DNA of 64,000 nucleotides from Endobugula sp047636495. GTDB lineage: Bacteria; Pseudomonadota; Gammaproteobacteria; Pseudomonadales; Cellvibrionaceae. The translations under genes were made by a program, and so were the position numbers. Under the pieces are notes generated by a model. The model was not told where the DNA came from. It saw only the letters and a list, made by a program, of their open reading frames with translations, and did not search any database. Where the stretch lies: assembly GCA_047636495.1 (NCBI GenBank), contig JBLILH010000002.1, forward strand, positions 124,001 to 188,000. Reading direction: 5' to 3'. Numbering within the stretch: the first letter of the stretch is position 1; every line of letters begins with the position of its first letter. Of this stretch, positions 54,501 through 61,860 are shown piece after piece.

Positions 54501-54656
54501 TGGATAAATAATATGGGGCAGCAAGTCAATCGAGAGGCGCACCAGCGAAAACATACCCAGCACAATCACTGCTAAGGCAATCATCGTCACACCCACGGGA
54601 TGCGCAATAGACCAGCTAGCTAAACCACCACCTGCTTTAGGCTTCATAGGAAACAT
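51540..54656 (-). CDS. RND efflux transporter permease
   Basis: 1038 residues, full length for the AcrB/HAE family. Twelve membrane segments come in two sets with two large periplasmic loops. The N-terminus SWSIAHPVGVTMIALAVIVL and the fourth-helix motif LALGIGMLVDNTIVMLENIY are typical. The usual D-D of the proton relay is D-N here. LVGIVVNNAILLVEYIELER in the second half is also diagnostic. It exports drugs or other compounds together with the adaptor encoded just upstream; no outer-membrane channel gene is in view. Substrate unknown. Confidence 0.9.
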   Translation of the reverse strand: MFPMKPKAGGGLASWSIAHPVGVTMIALAVIVLGMFSLVRLSIDLLPHIIYPEIRVRIIDSGVPASVMEDRVTRQLEEQLAVTEDAISVQSNSSRGSAQVDLAFNYGKDIDVALRDASTRLDRAKRFLPDTINPPTIYKLDPAQIPVMEFVISSPLRDSVELRSWVDDSFSKWFLNLPGVAAAEVGGGLLREIQIIPDQQRLAAIGLNYRDVINALNTANSDESIGRLQMPNNEITGRISGRFNSLDEIKRLPIAAPSNGTEQTNPIYLSDIAQIIDSNEDERIMVRADGVSGIKLSIQKQPTANTTEVVAVVKERLVWLQEQRVIPSDVTATVVADQSIYILQSLENASLAAISGALLAMVVVYIFLGNLRRTLIIGSAIPIAIMFTCVLMGLGGLTLNIMTLGGLALGIGMLVDNTIVMLENIYRHQCNHEKSTDAARNAAIEVNGPIIAATSTNLSAVIPFLFIGGLTGLLFKELIFTISAAIFASMIIALTLVPAYAARVTQLDTNRVRHWVDSGIYRLQDGYSWVVSQLLRCRWLVVAGFVVALAFSVPVFLSGKQIFLPKLDDGRVRVVISADVGVSLTEMDNKVQLIESIFEAQAETETVFTLVGGSIFGRSQRETPSRSTIIVQLTSLAERGISSGEWIKRMNKAIAKEELAGFKVQMSQRGIRGIRTNSGDDDISLRLQGENLKELKVIADGITEKMRLIPGLRNVAHSAEDEQFEIAIILDRERASQFDINLADLTEAAQIALQGKVISDYLDGDKTYDIRLRLSQSSVTTPQDLESIILFPSKGNTPPVYLGNVARIELLETPATIKRDNQMRIVELSASITEDTTLGEAIAAIKTMRSELDLPIGYTLYDGGSEKALQEQQNLTDVLLLLALFLVFVVMAIQYESLLNPLIIILSVPFAATGVALGVYVYDLPLSMPVWLGMIMLVGIVVNNAILLVEYIELERQQYTDIGQAIVEAARLRLRPILMTTLSTVVGMLPLAMGLGDGAEMLQPLAIAVVWGLSFSMLVSLLLVPMVYHIFHSLRKTA

Positions 54657-54682
54657 CTCTCGATAATAATAGGTAACTGCGG

Positions 54683-55783
54683 TTAATTCACTGCGGCTGG
54701 AGGGGGCGATTGAGGAGGAGCAATGCCATCCCGTTCTTTAGATGTAGTATCGACCAATACCACCGCTTTATTGATGCGCAGATTGGTAAAACCTCGAATA
54801 ATGACTCGCTGACCCGCCACAATACCGCTCAATATTTCTATCTGATCGCCAACGCTTAAACCGCTACGCACAGGCACTTTTTGGGCTTTTTGTTGCTCAT
54901 CAACCACAAATACATACTCACCCTCTGGCGCACGACGTAAAGCGACAAATGGAATCAGCAAACGCTCTGCTTCTTGAGTACGCAAAGTCACTCGCGCCAA
55001 TTGACCGGGTCTTGCGCCTAGAGGAACTGGGTTTAAAATAATCTCTACGATGCCACGCCGAGTTAAAGGATCGACATTAGGATGAATACGATAAATAGTG
55101 CCTATAACCGCGGCTGAGGGATCGGAAGCCAATGCATCAATGGTCACTCTCACCTTATCACCCACTTGCAGCTTATTAATCAGCAGCTCTGATACAGTGA
55201 CCTCGGTGATCAACTGGCTCTGATCAGAAATGGTTAATAAATGGGTGTAGCGTTCGGCAATATTCCCTGCTTCAGAATAGCGTTGGCTCACAACACCGCT
55301 AATAGGTGAGAGTAAAATGGCATAATCTAATTTGGTTTTTAAGGTTTGTTCATCAGCAAGGGCTACCGCCAAATCGGTTTCAACTCGAGTCAGCTCCGTT
55401 AAAGCCGTCATTTGTTGTTTTGCCAAACCACGAATACGCTTGACGTCTTGCTCGGCTTTACGTCTTAGGGCTTGCGTACGCGCTAACTGCGATTGCAGTA
55501 AACGATCATCTAAACGGGCGACAACATCGCCTTTATTAATCTTATCCCCTTCGTGAAAAGGGAATTCCGTAATACGGCCTTCTTCCTGATTGTAAATTTG
55601 AATTTCTTGAATCGCTTTTAGCGTTCCCGTTCTTTCTCGCTCTAAAGCAACCATTTTACGCTCGGCCACCACCACTTCCACCAAATGATCTGCTTGAGGT
55701 CTTTTAGCAACCTCAGCCTTTTGCGAACAAGCACTTAATAAAATACTGACCAATAACATCAACGCTAGTAGTGAACATTTCAT
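54683..55783 (-). CDS. RND efflux membrane-fusion (adaptor) lipoprotein
   Basis: 366 residues. A lipoprotein signal with LLSACSQ places the lipid on Cys19. A lipoyl/hairpin section follows (GTLKAIQEIQIYNQEEGRIT, then GDVVARLDDRLLQSQLARTQ), then a beta-barrel domain with LRTQEAERLLIPFVALRRAP. It anchors in the inner membrane and bridges the permease to a TolC-type channel. It is 26 bp upstream of the permease gene. A Pro-rich tail closes the protein. Confidence 0.9.
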   Translation of the reverse strand: MKCSLLALMLLVSILLSACSQKAEVAKRPQADHLVEVVVAERKMVALERERTGTLKAIQEIQIYNQEEGRITEFPFHEGDKINKGDVVARLDDRLLQSQLARTQALRRKAEQDVKRIRGLAKQQMTALTELTRVETDLAVALADEQTLKTKLDYAILLSPISGVVSQRYSEAGNIAERYTHLLTISDQSQLITEVTVSELLINKLQVGDKVRVTIDALASDPSAAVIGTIYRIHPNVDPLTRRGIVEIILNPVPLGARPGQLARVTLRTQEAERLLIPFVALRRAPEGEYVFVVDEQQKAQKVPVRSGLSVGDQIEILSGIVAGQRVIIRGFTNLRINKAVVLVDTTSKERDGIAPPQSPPPAAVN

Positions 55784-55847
55784 AAACCGTAAACTCTAAA
55801 AATAACCGTTAGAAATTAATATCTGCGACCTGAATCATAACATCGAA

Positions 55848-56444
55848 TTACAATGGCAGATGAAATTGACCAACAACAATTAAATCATCAGACTCTGTTC
55901 GCTTAACCACCACCACCTCCCCAGAATTAGGATACACACCCGTCAAGGCCGTAATATTAACTTGATGAGTCACTAATACCGTGGGCGTACTTAGGTCTTG
56001 TTGTTGTAACCATTTTTTCAGCATGGCCGTTTGAGACACTTCGCGTTCGTATTGGCGAAAAAAGGAGTTGGCTATCAGCAACTCTTCAACCGAACCCAGT
56101 GCTAGCAAGGAGGCAGTTTCGAGACAGCGGCACCATTGACTAGAAAACACATGCGCAGCATTAATACCGTTAGTACGAAACGCATCCCCAAGCGCCTTGG
56201 CCTGCACTTTACCGTCGCGAGATAGATTTCTTTGGGTGGCGCATTCACCTATAACAAAATGGGCGGGATCACCTGTTCCGGGTGCTATTGCATGCCGCAT
56301 TAATGCGAAATGATTGCCCGACTTAAGCGCATCCCACACAGTCATCGCATTAGCATGTAACGCATTTGCCGAAAAAAACACGATGCCGACTAACAACCAT
56401 CGTGTAAACACCAACACTCGATGCCGACAATCCAAACGTTGCAT
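55848..56444 (-). CDS. Secreted histidine-phosphatase-family protein
   Basis: 198 residues with a signal peptide (WLLVGIVFFSANALHANA). The phosphatase pocket is HFALMRHAIAPG (R-H without the usual G); RDGKVQAKALGDAFRT, VFSSQWCRCLETA and LVTHQVNITALTG follow, including the second catalytic His. It resembles periplasmic phosphoglycerate-mutase-like phosphatases; substrate unknown. Confidence 0.82.
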   Translation of the reverse strand: MQRLDCRHRVLVFTRWLLVGIVFFSANALHANAMTVWDALKSGNHFALMRHAIAPGTGDPAHFVIGECATQRNLSRDGKVQAKALGDAFRTNGINAAHVFSSQWCRCLETASLLALGSVEELLIANSFFRQYEREVSQTAMLKKWLQQQDLSTPTVLVTHQVNITALTGVYPNSGEVVVVKRTESDDLIVVGQFHLPL

Positions 56445-56580
56445 ACCTCACCCCAACAATTACCGTGATTTAAAACCGTTATACGAGAATTAACGTTAAC
56501 AAGTTCAGCCACAGACAATCAGCTACGGACAGAAGGAGGCAGCCTGTAGATTATTAGAGGGGTATTTACCTGCCTGTTTT

Positions 56581-57033
56581 TTATCGGTCTTGGAGTGGCA
56601 GCTTACGTATTTTTTCACCGCCGTTTAAGAGCTCATCTAGGGTTAGCTGGTAGCTGGGTACAAACAGGGCTAGAAACGCATTCACTTCCGCTAGATTAAA
56701 CCCTTGTAAACGCGCCGATATATCTTCGGCGGCTTTAGAAAACTCGCTATTACCCGCTTTAAGTTCGGCCTGACATTTTAAATAGGCGGCAATGGTGTCT
56801 GCGCCCTTGATGAGATTTTTCACGTAATTGGGAATATTGGATGACACCAGTAATGGCTCAAAATCAGATTGGAGATCAGGAGGCAATAGGCTCAGCAGTT
56901 CTCTTTCTGCTTGAATTTCGACTTCTTTAAACGCTTTCTGCATTCCCGTGGAATGGTATTTAATGGGTGTTGGCATATCGCCTGCAATCACTTCCGAGAC
57001 ATCGTGATAAAGTGCAATATTAGATAAAGCATA
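56581..57033 (-). pseudogene. 5'-deoxynucleotidase YfbR, N-terminus lost to MITE insertion
   Basis: From the MITE border the frame reads YALSNIALYHDVSEVIAGDM then PTPIKY, and ends with FVPSYQLTLDELLNGG. This corresponds to roughly residues 60-199 of YfbR, an HD-domain dNMP phosphatase. The first HD histidine and about 60 residues are missing. GTG 56991 could start only a shorter piece without the H-D pair. A stop (57034-57036) closes the frame beside the element. The enzyme cannot be functional. Confidence 0.82.
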
Positions 57034-57148
57034 TCAGATGGGACACCCACTTAAGAATGCTTGTAATTAGGGCACCATAAGGTTGGGATAAAGCATATTA
57101 GATGGGACACCCACTTAAGAATGCTTGTAATTAGGGCACCATAAGGTT
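57021..57148. repeat. 64-bp tandem duplication at a MITE II end
   Basis: GATAAAGCATAT(C/T)AGATG plus the first 40 or so bases of MITE II occur twice head to tail (57021-57084 and 57085-57148), with near identity. Confidence 0.85.
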
Positions 57149-57359
57149 GGTGATTGCTTACATTAGCTGTACTGCTCCCAGCAGATTTTCTGTGTTCAAG
57201 GGCGCAGAGCTTGAAATTACTTGGCAGATGGTAAAAATTATAAGAACCATTGCCGTCCAATAACATAAAAACACCGCCACTTATCGTAAAGAATCGTGGC
57301 GAGCAGATAGGGGCATGCGCTTATCAAGGTAGATAATTAACAATATCAAGTGGGTGTCC
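57105..57359 (+). mobile_element. MITE family II, complete copy
   Basis: 255 bp with terminal inverted repeats GGACACCCACTT and AAGTGGGTGTCC and no coding capacity. It lies between the yfbR remnant and a fragment of an NAD-kinase-like gene. Partial copies are at 44733, 48701 and 57041. Confidence 0.88.
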
Positions 57360-57369
57360 TTGAAAATTG

Positions 57370-57546
57370 AGTATTTTAAGGGGTTGGCAACTAAGCCATC
57401 TTGACCGATAACCACCACAATATCTTCTGGCCCAAAAATGAAATTAGGTAAAAGATTCCGCTCAACCATTTGTAGGCGAGCAGATTTTTTTAAGGTGTTT
57501 TTAATCGTCTCAACAGAAGTAAGGTAAGTGCTGTGCTCTAGGCGTA
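57370..57546 (-). pseudogene. Internal fragment of a second NAD-kinase-like gene
   Basis: On the minus strand it encodes MVERNLLPNFIFGPEDIVVV then IGQDGLVANPLKY, almost identical to the gene at 45649-46599 (matching about 45795-45975). Both ends are cut, one by MITE II. A duplicated or rearranged copy of the SPFH/NAD-kinase pair is implied. Confidence 0.82.
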
Positions 57547-58010
57547 AACCAAAAATGTATGTGGTTTAACGCTCACACCTGTTCTGCACTGCATCGTTAA
57601 GTACCTACCTTTATTACTCCAAACCCCTACAGTTCATTCGATGATTAGCTGAAGCGTTTTTGCGTCCTCCGCAAACCCTTTCTGTGCTTATAGCGATCTC
57701 ACTAAAGTAAATATTGCAGAATAACAGGCGCTATTGCCCCCTCCCTAAACCATGGGCCACTTAACTTCCAGCAAAAACCACATACAATATGCTGGCCAGA
57801 CTATGAAAAAATTAAGCAGCGGGCATTCATAATGGCTTATTTTTACGTTGCAAAATTAGGCATATTGTATTGCGTTTATTTCAATTTACGCAACGTGTGA
57901 TTTTCTATAGGCTAATGCCACTCATTTTTCACCCCAATCTTTGTATTGTTAGGGCACCTTTAAAACCCATTACTAAAGCCAATTACCTTTAATTAAACGG
58001 AACCCACATC
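57547..58010. promoter_or_regulatory. ilvC upstream control region
   Basis: No gene in about 460 bases. An inverted repeat ACGTTGC (57845-57851) and GCAACGT (57890-57896), with CATATTGTATTGCG between, could be an activator site of the IlvY type; this is not certain. Confidence 0.4.
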
Positions 58011-59486
58011 ATGTCTAACAACTATTTCAACACCCTGCCGTTGCGTGAGCAATTGGCCCAACTCGCCAAATGTCGCTTTATGCACATTTCAGAATTTCCA
58101 GACGGTGTTGATGCACTAAAAGGCAAAAAAATCGTTGTCATTGGTTGTGGTGCTCAAGGTTTAGCGCAAGGCATGAACCTGCGTGACAGTGGTTGTGATG
58201 TATCTTATACCTTGCGTGCAGCGGCCATTGCCGAGAAGCGTCAATCTTGGAAGAACGCGACCGAAAACGGTTTTACAGTGGGCACCTATGACGAATTAAT
58301 TCCAACGGCCGACGTCGTGTTGAACCTTACGCCAGACAAGCAGCATACCTCTGTGGTTAACGCCATTATGCCGTTGATGAAACAAGACGCCTGCCTATCT
58401 TATTCACATGGTTTTAACATTGTTGAAGAAGGCATGAAAATTCGCGACGACTTAACGGTCATCATGGTGGCGCCTAAGTGCCCAGGTTCTGAAGTTCGCA
58501 ACGAATACGTGCGTGGTTTTGGTGTGCCGACTCTCATCGCTGTGCACGAAGACAACGATCCTAAAGGCGAGGGTTTGGCACTGGCCAAAGCTTACGCGGC
58601 GGGTACTGGCGGCCATAAAGCGGGCGTATTAATGTCTTCTTTCATCGCTGAAGTTAAATCTGATTTGATGGGCGAACAAACTATTTTATGCGGCATGCTG
58701 CAAACCGGTTCACTATTGTGTTTCGACAAGATGATCGAAGAAGGGGTTGAGGCAGGTTACGCGTCTAAGCTGATTCAGTACGGCTGGGAAACCGTCACCG
58801 AAGCGCTGAAATACGGCGGCGTTACCAACATGTTGGATCGCTTGTCTAATCCAGCCAAAATTAAATGTTTTGATTTAGCCGATGAATTGAAGCAAATCAT
58901 GCGTCCGCTTTACAACAAGCATCAAGACGACATCATGAACGGCACCTTCTCCAGTGTGATGATGGCAGATTGGGCTAACGACGATGTTAACCTGTTAGGT
59001 TGGCGCGCAGAAACGGCTGAAACGGCATTTGAGAAAACCCCCGCTGGCGACGTTGAAATTTCTGAGCAAGAATATTTTGATCATGGAATTTTAATGGTGG
59101 CCATGGTTAAAGCTGGCGTTGAATTGGCGTTCGAAACCATGACCGCTGCGGGCATTATTGCTGACTCTGCTTACTACGAATCACTGCATGAAACCCCGTT
59201 GATCGCCAACACCATCGCACGTAAAAAATTATATGAGATGAACGCAACGATCTCTGATACCGCTGAGTATGGCTGCTACCTATACAACCACGCGTGCATC
59301 CCCTTGTTAGCTGATTTCATGAAAGGCATTAAGAGCGACGTTATTGGTCGCGGCTTAAACCTAGACGATCTAGGCGTTGATAACGCCCGTTTGATTGAAG
59401 TCAACGCGCAATTGCGTAGCCATCCGGTTGAAGCGATTGGTGCAACGCTTCGTGGTCACATGTCAGATATGAAAAAAATCGTATAA
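58011..59486 (+). CDS. ilvC: Ketol-acid reductoisomerase, class II
   Basis: 491 residues, the exact length of the long (class II) enterobacterial enzyme. The NADPH site is KIVVIGCGAQGLAQGMNLRD. Mg2+ and substrate residues are in VAPKCPGSEVRNEYVRGFGV and SDLMGEQTILCGML. Two knotted C-terminal domains follow. It forms dihydroxy-isovalerate or dihydroxy-methylvalerate in branched-chain amino-acid synthesis. A strong terminator follows. Confidence 0.96.
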   Translation: MSNNYFNTLPLREQLAQLAKCRFMHISEFPDGVDALKGKKIVVIGCGAQGLAQGMNLRDSGCDVSYTLRAAAIAEKRQSWKNATENGFTVGTYDELIPTADVVLNLTPDKQHTSVVNAIMPLMKQDACLSYSHGFNIVEEGMKIRDDLTVIMVAPKCPGSEVRNEYVRGFGVPTLIAVHEDNDPKGEGLALAKAYAAGTGGHKAGVLMSSFIAEVKSDLMGEQTILCGMLQTGSLLCFDKMIEEGVEAGYASKLIQYGWETVTEALKYGGVTNMLDRLSNPAKIKCFDLADELKQIMRPLYNKHQDDIMNGTFSSVMMADWANDDVNLLGWRAETAETAFEKTPAGDVEISEQEYFDHGILMVAMVKAGVELAFETMTAAGIIADSAYYESLHETPLIANTIARKKLYEMNATISDTAEYGCYLYNHACIPLLADFMKGIKSDVIGRGLNLDDLGVDNARLIEVNAQLRSHPVEAIGATLRGHMSDMKKIV

Positions 59487-59558
59487 GCTTTCATATAAGC
59501 TTGATGTTTGATAATACGTGCTACTTTTTATAGCACTTATTAATATCCACACTGAAAA

Positions 59559-59587
59559 GGCCGAGAGTAAAACCTCGGCTTTTTTTA
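59559..59587 (+). terminator. ilvC Rho-independent terminator
   Basis: GGCCGAG and CTCGGCT around AGTAAAAC form the stem, followed by TTTTTTT. Confidence 0.9.
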
Positions 59588-59624
59588 TGCACAATATATT
59601 ATTTTTTAATTGGATGTTGACTTC

Positions 59625-61073
59625 ATGCCCCAGCAAGACACTGTAATTCTCAATAGTCGCCCGAATATTTGTCTCAATCATTTATCGGTTAATTTTGAAG
59701 AACGTTTTCAATTACATGACATCAACTGGCAAATTAAACCGCAGCAACACTGGGTTATCACCGGCACCAATGGTGCGGGGAAATCCGCCTTGGCAGCCGT
59801 GCTCTCCAGCGTAGGTGATATTACCGCAGGCACTATTGAAGGTTTACCCAAGCAGGTTGCCATGGTCTCGTTTGAAGTACAGGCTGAATTGATAGACGCT
59901 GAATTAAAAAAGGACGATGCCGATATTATGGACGTTATTAGCGAAGGCACACCCGTTCACACTATTTTGTTTGAACATTGTCGCGACGTCGCACTGGCCA
60001 AACAATTGAGCGTAAAATTTGATGTCGAAAAGTTAATGGGCCGCGCTTTTAGAAAACTGTCTACGGGGGAATCGCGGAAAGTCATGTTGATTCGCGCACT
60101 AGCCAGCAAGCCCGATTTGCTCATTCTTGATAAACCTTTCGACGGCTTAGATGAGAATACTCTAGCCATGCTGCAGGAGCACTTACACACATTGGTCGAT
60201 ACCATTCCGATGATCATGGTACTCAACCGCTTTGATGAATTTCCAACATTTATAAGCCACATCGCCTACGTTGATAACGGCAGATTGCAACATCAAATAC
60301 GGCTTAACGACGCGCAAGCCTTTGGTGAGTTGCATCAATTATTACATTTAAAAACCACTAACTTGAGTGTGCCCCAAGCCGATGCTGAAACGGCTATTCC
60401 AGCACTCGATCCAGATCAGCCTCTGGTACATTTACGCGACGTCACTATAAAATACGGTAACCAAATCATCATCGACAAACTCAACTGGATCATACAAGCC
60501 AATCAACACTGGCAACTCAGCGGCCCCAATGGCAGCGGTAAAACGGCGTTATTATCTCTCATTACCGGCGACCACCCACAATGCTATGTTAACGATATTT
60601 TTGTGTTCGGTTTTATACGCGGCAGCGGTGAAAGCATCTGGCAAATCAAACAATTTATCGGTTATGTATCTACCGCACTGCAATGGGAATATCGCGTTGG
60701 CACCAGCTTGCGCAACGTGATTATTTCAGGTTTTTATGACAGCATTGGTTTGTACAGCAAATTCACCGAAAAGCAGAGTAAAATAGCCGACCAATGGCTG
60801 AAGCTACTGGGCATGGCTGATCGAGCCGGTCAGCCCTTCAATAAAATGTCCTATGGTGATCAGCGTCTATTGTTAATTGCCCGAGCCATGGTGAAACATC
60901 CGCCGTTGTTAATATTAGATGAGCCCTGCTTGGGGCTAGATGATATGAACCGGCAGTTGGTGCTCGCCTTAATTGAAAAAATATGTGCCGACAGCGAAAC
61001 CTCTGTGCTGTACGTTAATCATCATCCAGAAGACCAGATTAAGGGGATCGATAATTTCTTGGCACTGGGGTAA
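59625..61073 (+). CDS. modF: Tandem ABC ATPase, ModF-like
   Basis: 482 residues from ATG 59625. Two ABC domains in one chain: Walker A sequences GTNGAGKSALA and GPNGSGKTALL, signature loops KLSTGESRKVMLIR and KMSYGDQRLLLIAR, and Walker B LLILDKPFDGLD and LLILDEPCLGLD. The first Walker B has Lys in place of the usual catalytic Glu, so that site may be weak. No membrane domain. ModF/PhrA-like proteins occur with molybdate transport genes in E. coli; no such genes are adjacent here, so the role is open. Confidence 0.82.
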   Translation: MPQQDTVILNSRPNICLNHLSVNFEERFQLHDINWQIKPQQHWVITGTNGAGKSALAAVLSSVGDITAGTIEGLPKQVAMVSFEVQAELIDAELKKDDADIMDVISEGTPVHTILFEHCRDVALAKQLSVKFDVEKLMGRAFRKLSTGESRKVMLIRALASKPDLLILDKPFDGLDENTLAMLQEHLHTLVDTIPMIMVLNRFDEFPTFISHIAYVDNGRLQHQIRLNDAQAFGELHQLLHLKTTNLSVPQADAETAIPALDPDQPLVHLRDVTIKYGNQIIIDKLNWIIQANQHWQLSGPNGSGKTALLSLITGDHPQCYVNDIFVFGFIRGSGESIWQIKQFIGYVSTALQWEYRVGTSLRNVIISGFYDSIGLYSKFTEKQSKIADQWLKLLGMADRAGQPFNKMSYGDQRLLLIARAMVKHPPLLILDEPCLGLDDMNRQLVLALIEKICADSETSVLYVNHHPEDQIKGIDNFLALG

Positions 61074-61129
61074 CTTTCAGGCTCATAAAAAACTTTTACC
61101 TTTTAGCGATCTAATTGACCGAGAGGTCA

Positions 61130-61687
61130 TTACTCCATCGATAACAGCGCCCGAACATCCATTTCTAGCACCGAGCCTAATGGCTTGGCCGAACTTAAAT
61201 AGTAACTAACCTTGCTGCCGTCTCCTACCATTAGATATTTACTAAAGTTCCATGTGGGCGGCTTACCGCTTGCCTTGGCTAAGTATGAGAATATGGGGTT
61301 AGCCTTATTACCTCTAACATGGGTGGGCGAGAGCATAGTAAACGTCACACCAAAATTGTAGTAACAAATTTTTGCCGCTTTCTCTTCGCTCTTCGCTGCT
61401 TGGTTAAAGTCATTCGAACTAAAACCTACAACTACTAGCCCCTCCGACTGGTATTTTTGGTGCAGCGCTTCCAAGCCTTTCAGTTGAGGTGTGAATCCGC
61501 AGTGACTGGCCGTATTAACAAACAATACCGGGCCACCTTTATACAAATCACACATGTTGACAGTTTCGTTGCTGTGAAGCTTGCGGAAGGAGTGGTTCAA
61601 CTCTCCAGGGCACTGCGACGCTCGATCTGCCGCAAAAGTCAGTGAACTTAACCATAGTAGTGCCAGTAATGCAGCGGTCCGAATCAT
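61130..61687 (-). CDS. Secreted glutathione peroxidase
   Basis: 185 residues with a signal peptide (AALLALLWLSSLTFA). The catalytic motif NTASHCGFTPQLKGLEAL uses Cys63; VVGFSSNDFNQ and PTWNFSKYLMVGDG supply the conserved Asn, Gln-equivalent and Trp. It should reduce peroxides in the periplasm, probably with a thioredoxin-like partner. It stands alone. Confidence 0.86.
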   Translation of the reverse strand: MIRTAALLALLWLSSLTFAADRASQCPGELNHSFRKLHSNETVNMCDLYKGGPVLFVNTASHCGFTPQLKGLEALHQKYQSEGLVVVGFSSNDFNQAAKSEEKAAKICYYNFGVTFTMLSPTHVRGNKANPIFSYLAKASGKPPTWNFSKYLMVGDGSKVSYYLSSAKPLGSVLEMDVRALLSME

Positions 61688-61860
61688 ATATTATCCAATG
61701 TCTAACGTTATCAATATTCGTGCTATTTACGAAAAAGGCAACCAAAGAGATGATTTAAGCATCAGGCCAGCCAGTTAGCGCTTTTTAACTGGCCTTCTCA
61801 TAGAGATTACCCGCCTCAATGTCTGTATGATTCACTTGACTTCATTGGAATAACTGCACA

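Noticed and set aside
57281..57469. 62-codon minus-strand frame
   Set aside because: It is a chance fusion of the NAD-kinase-like fragment with MITE II sequence.
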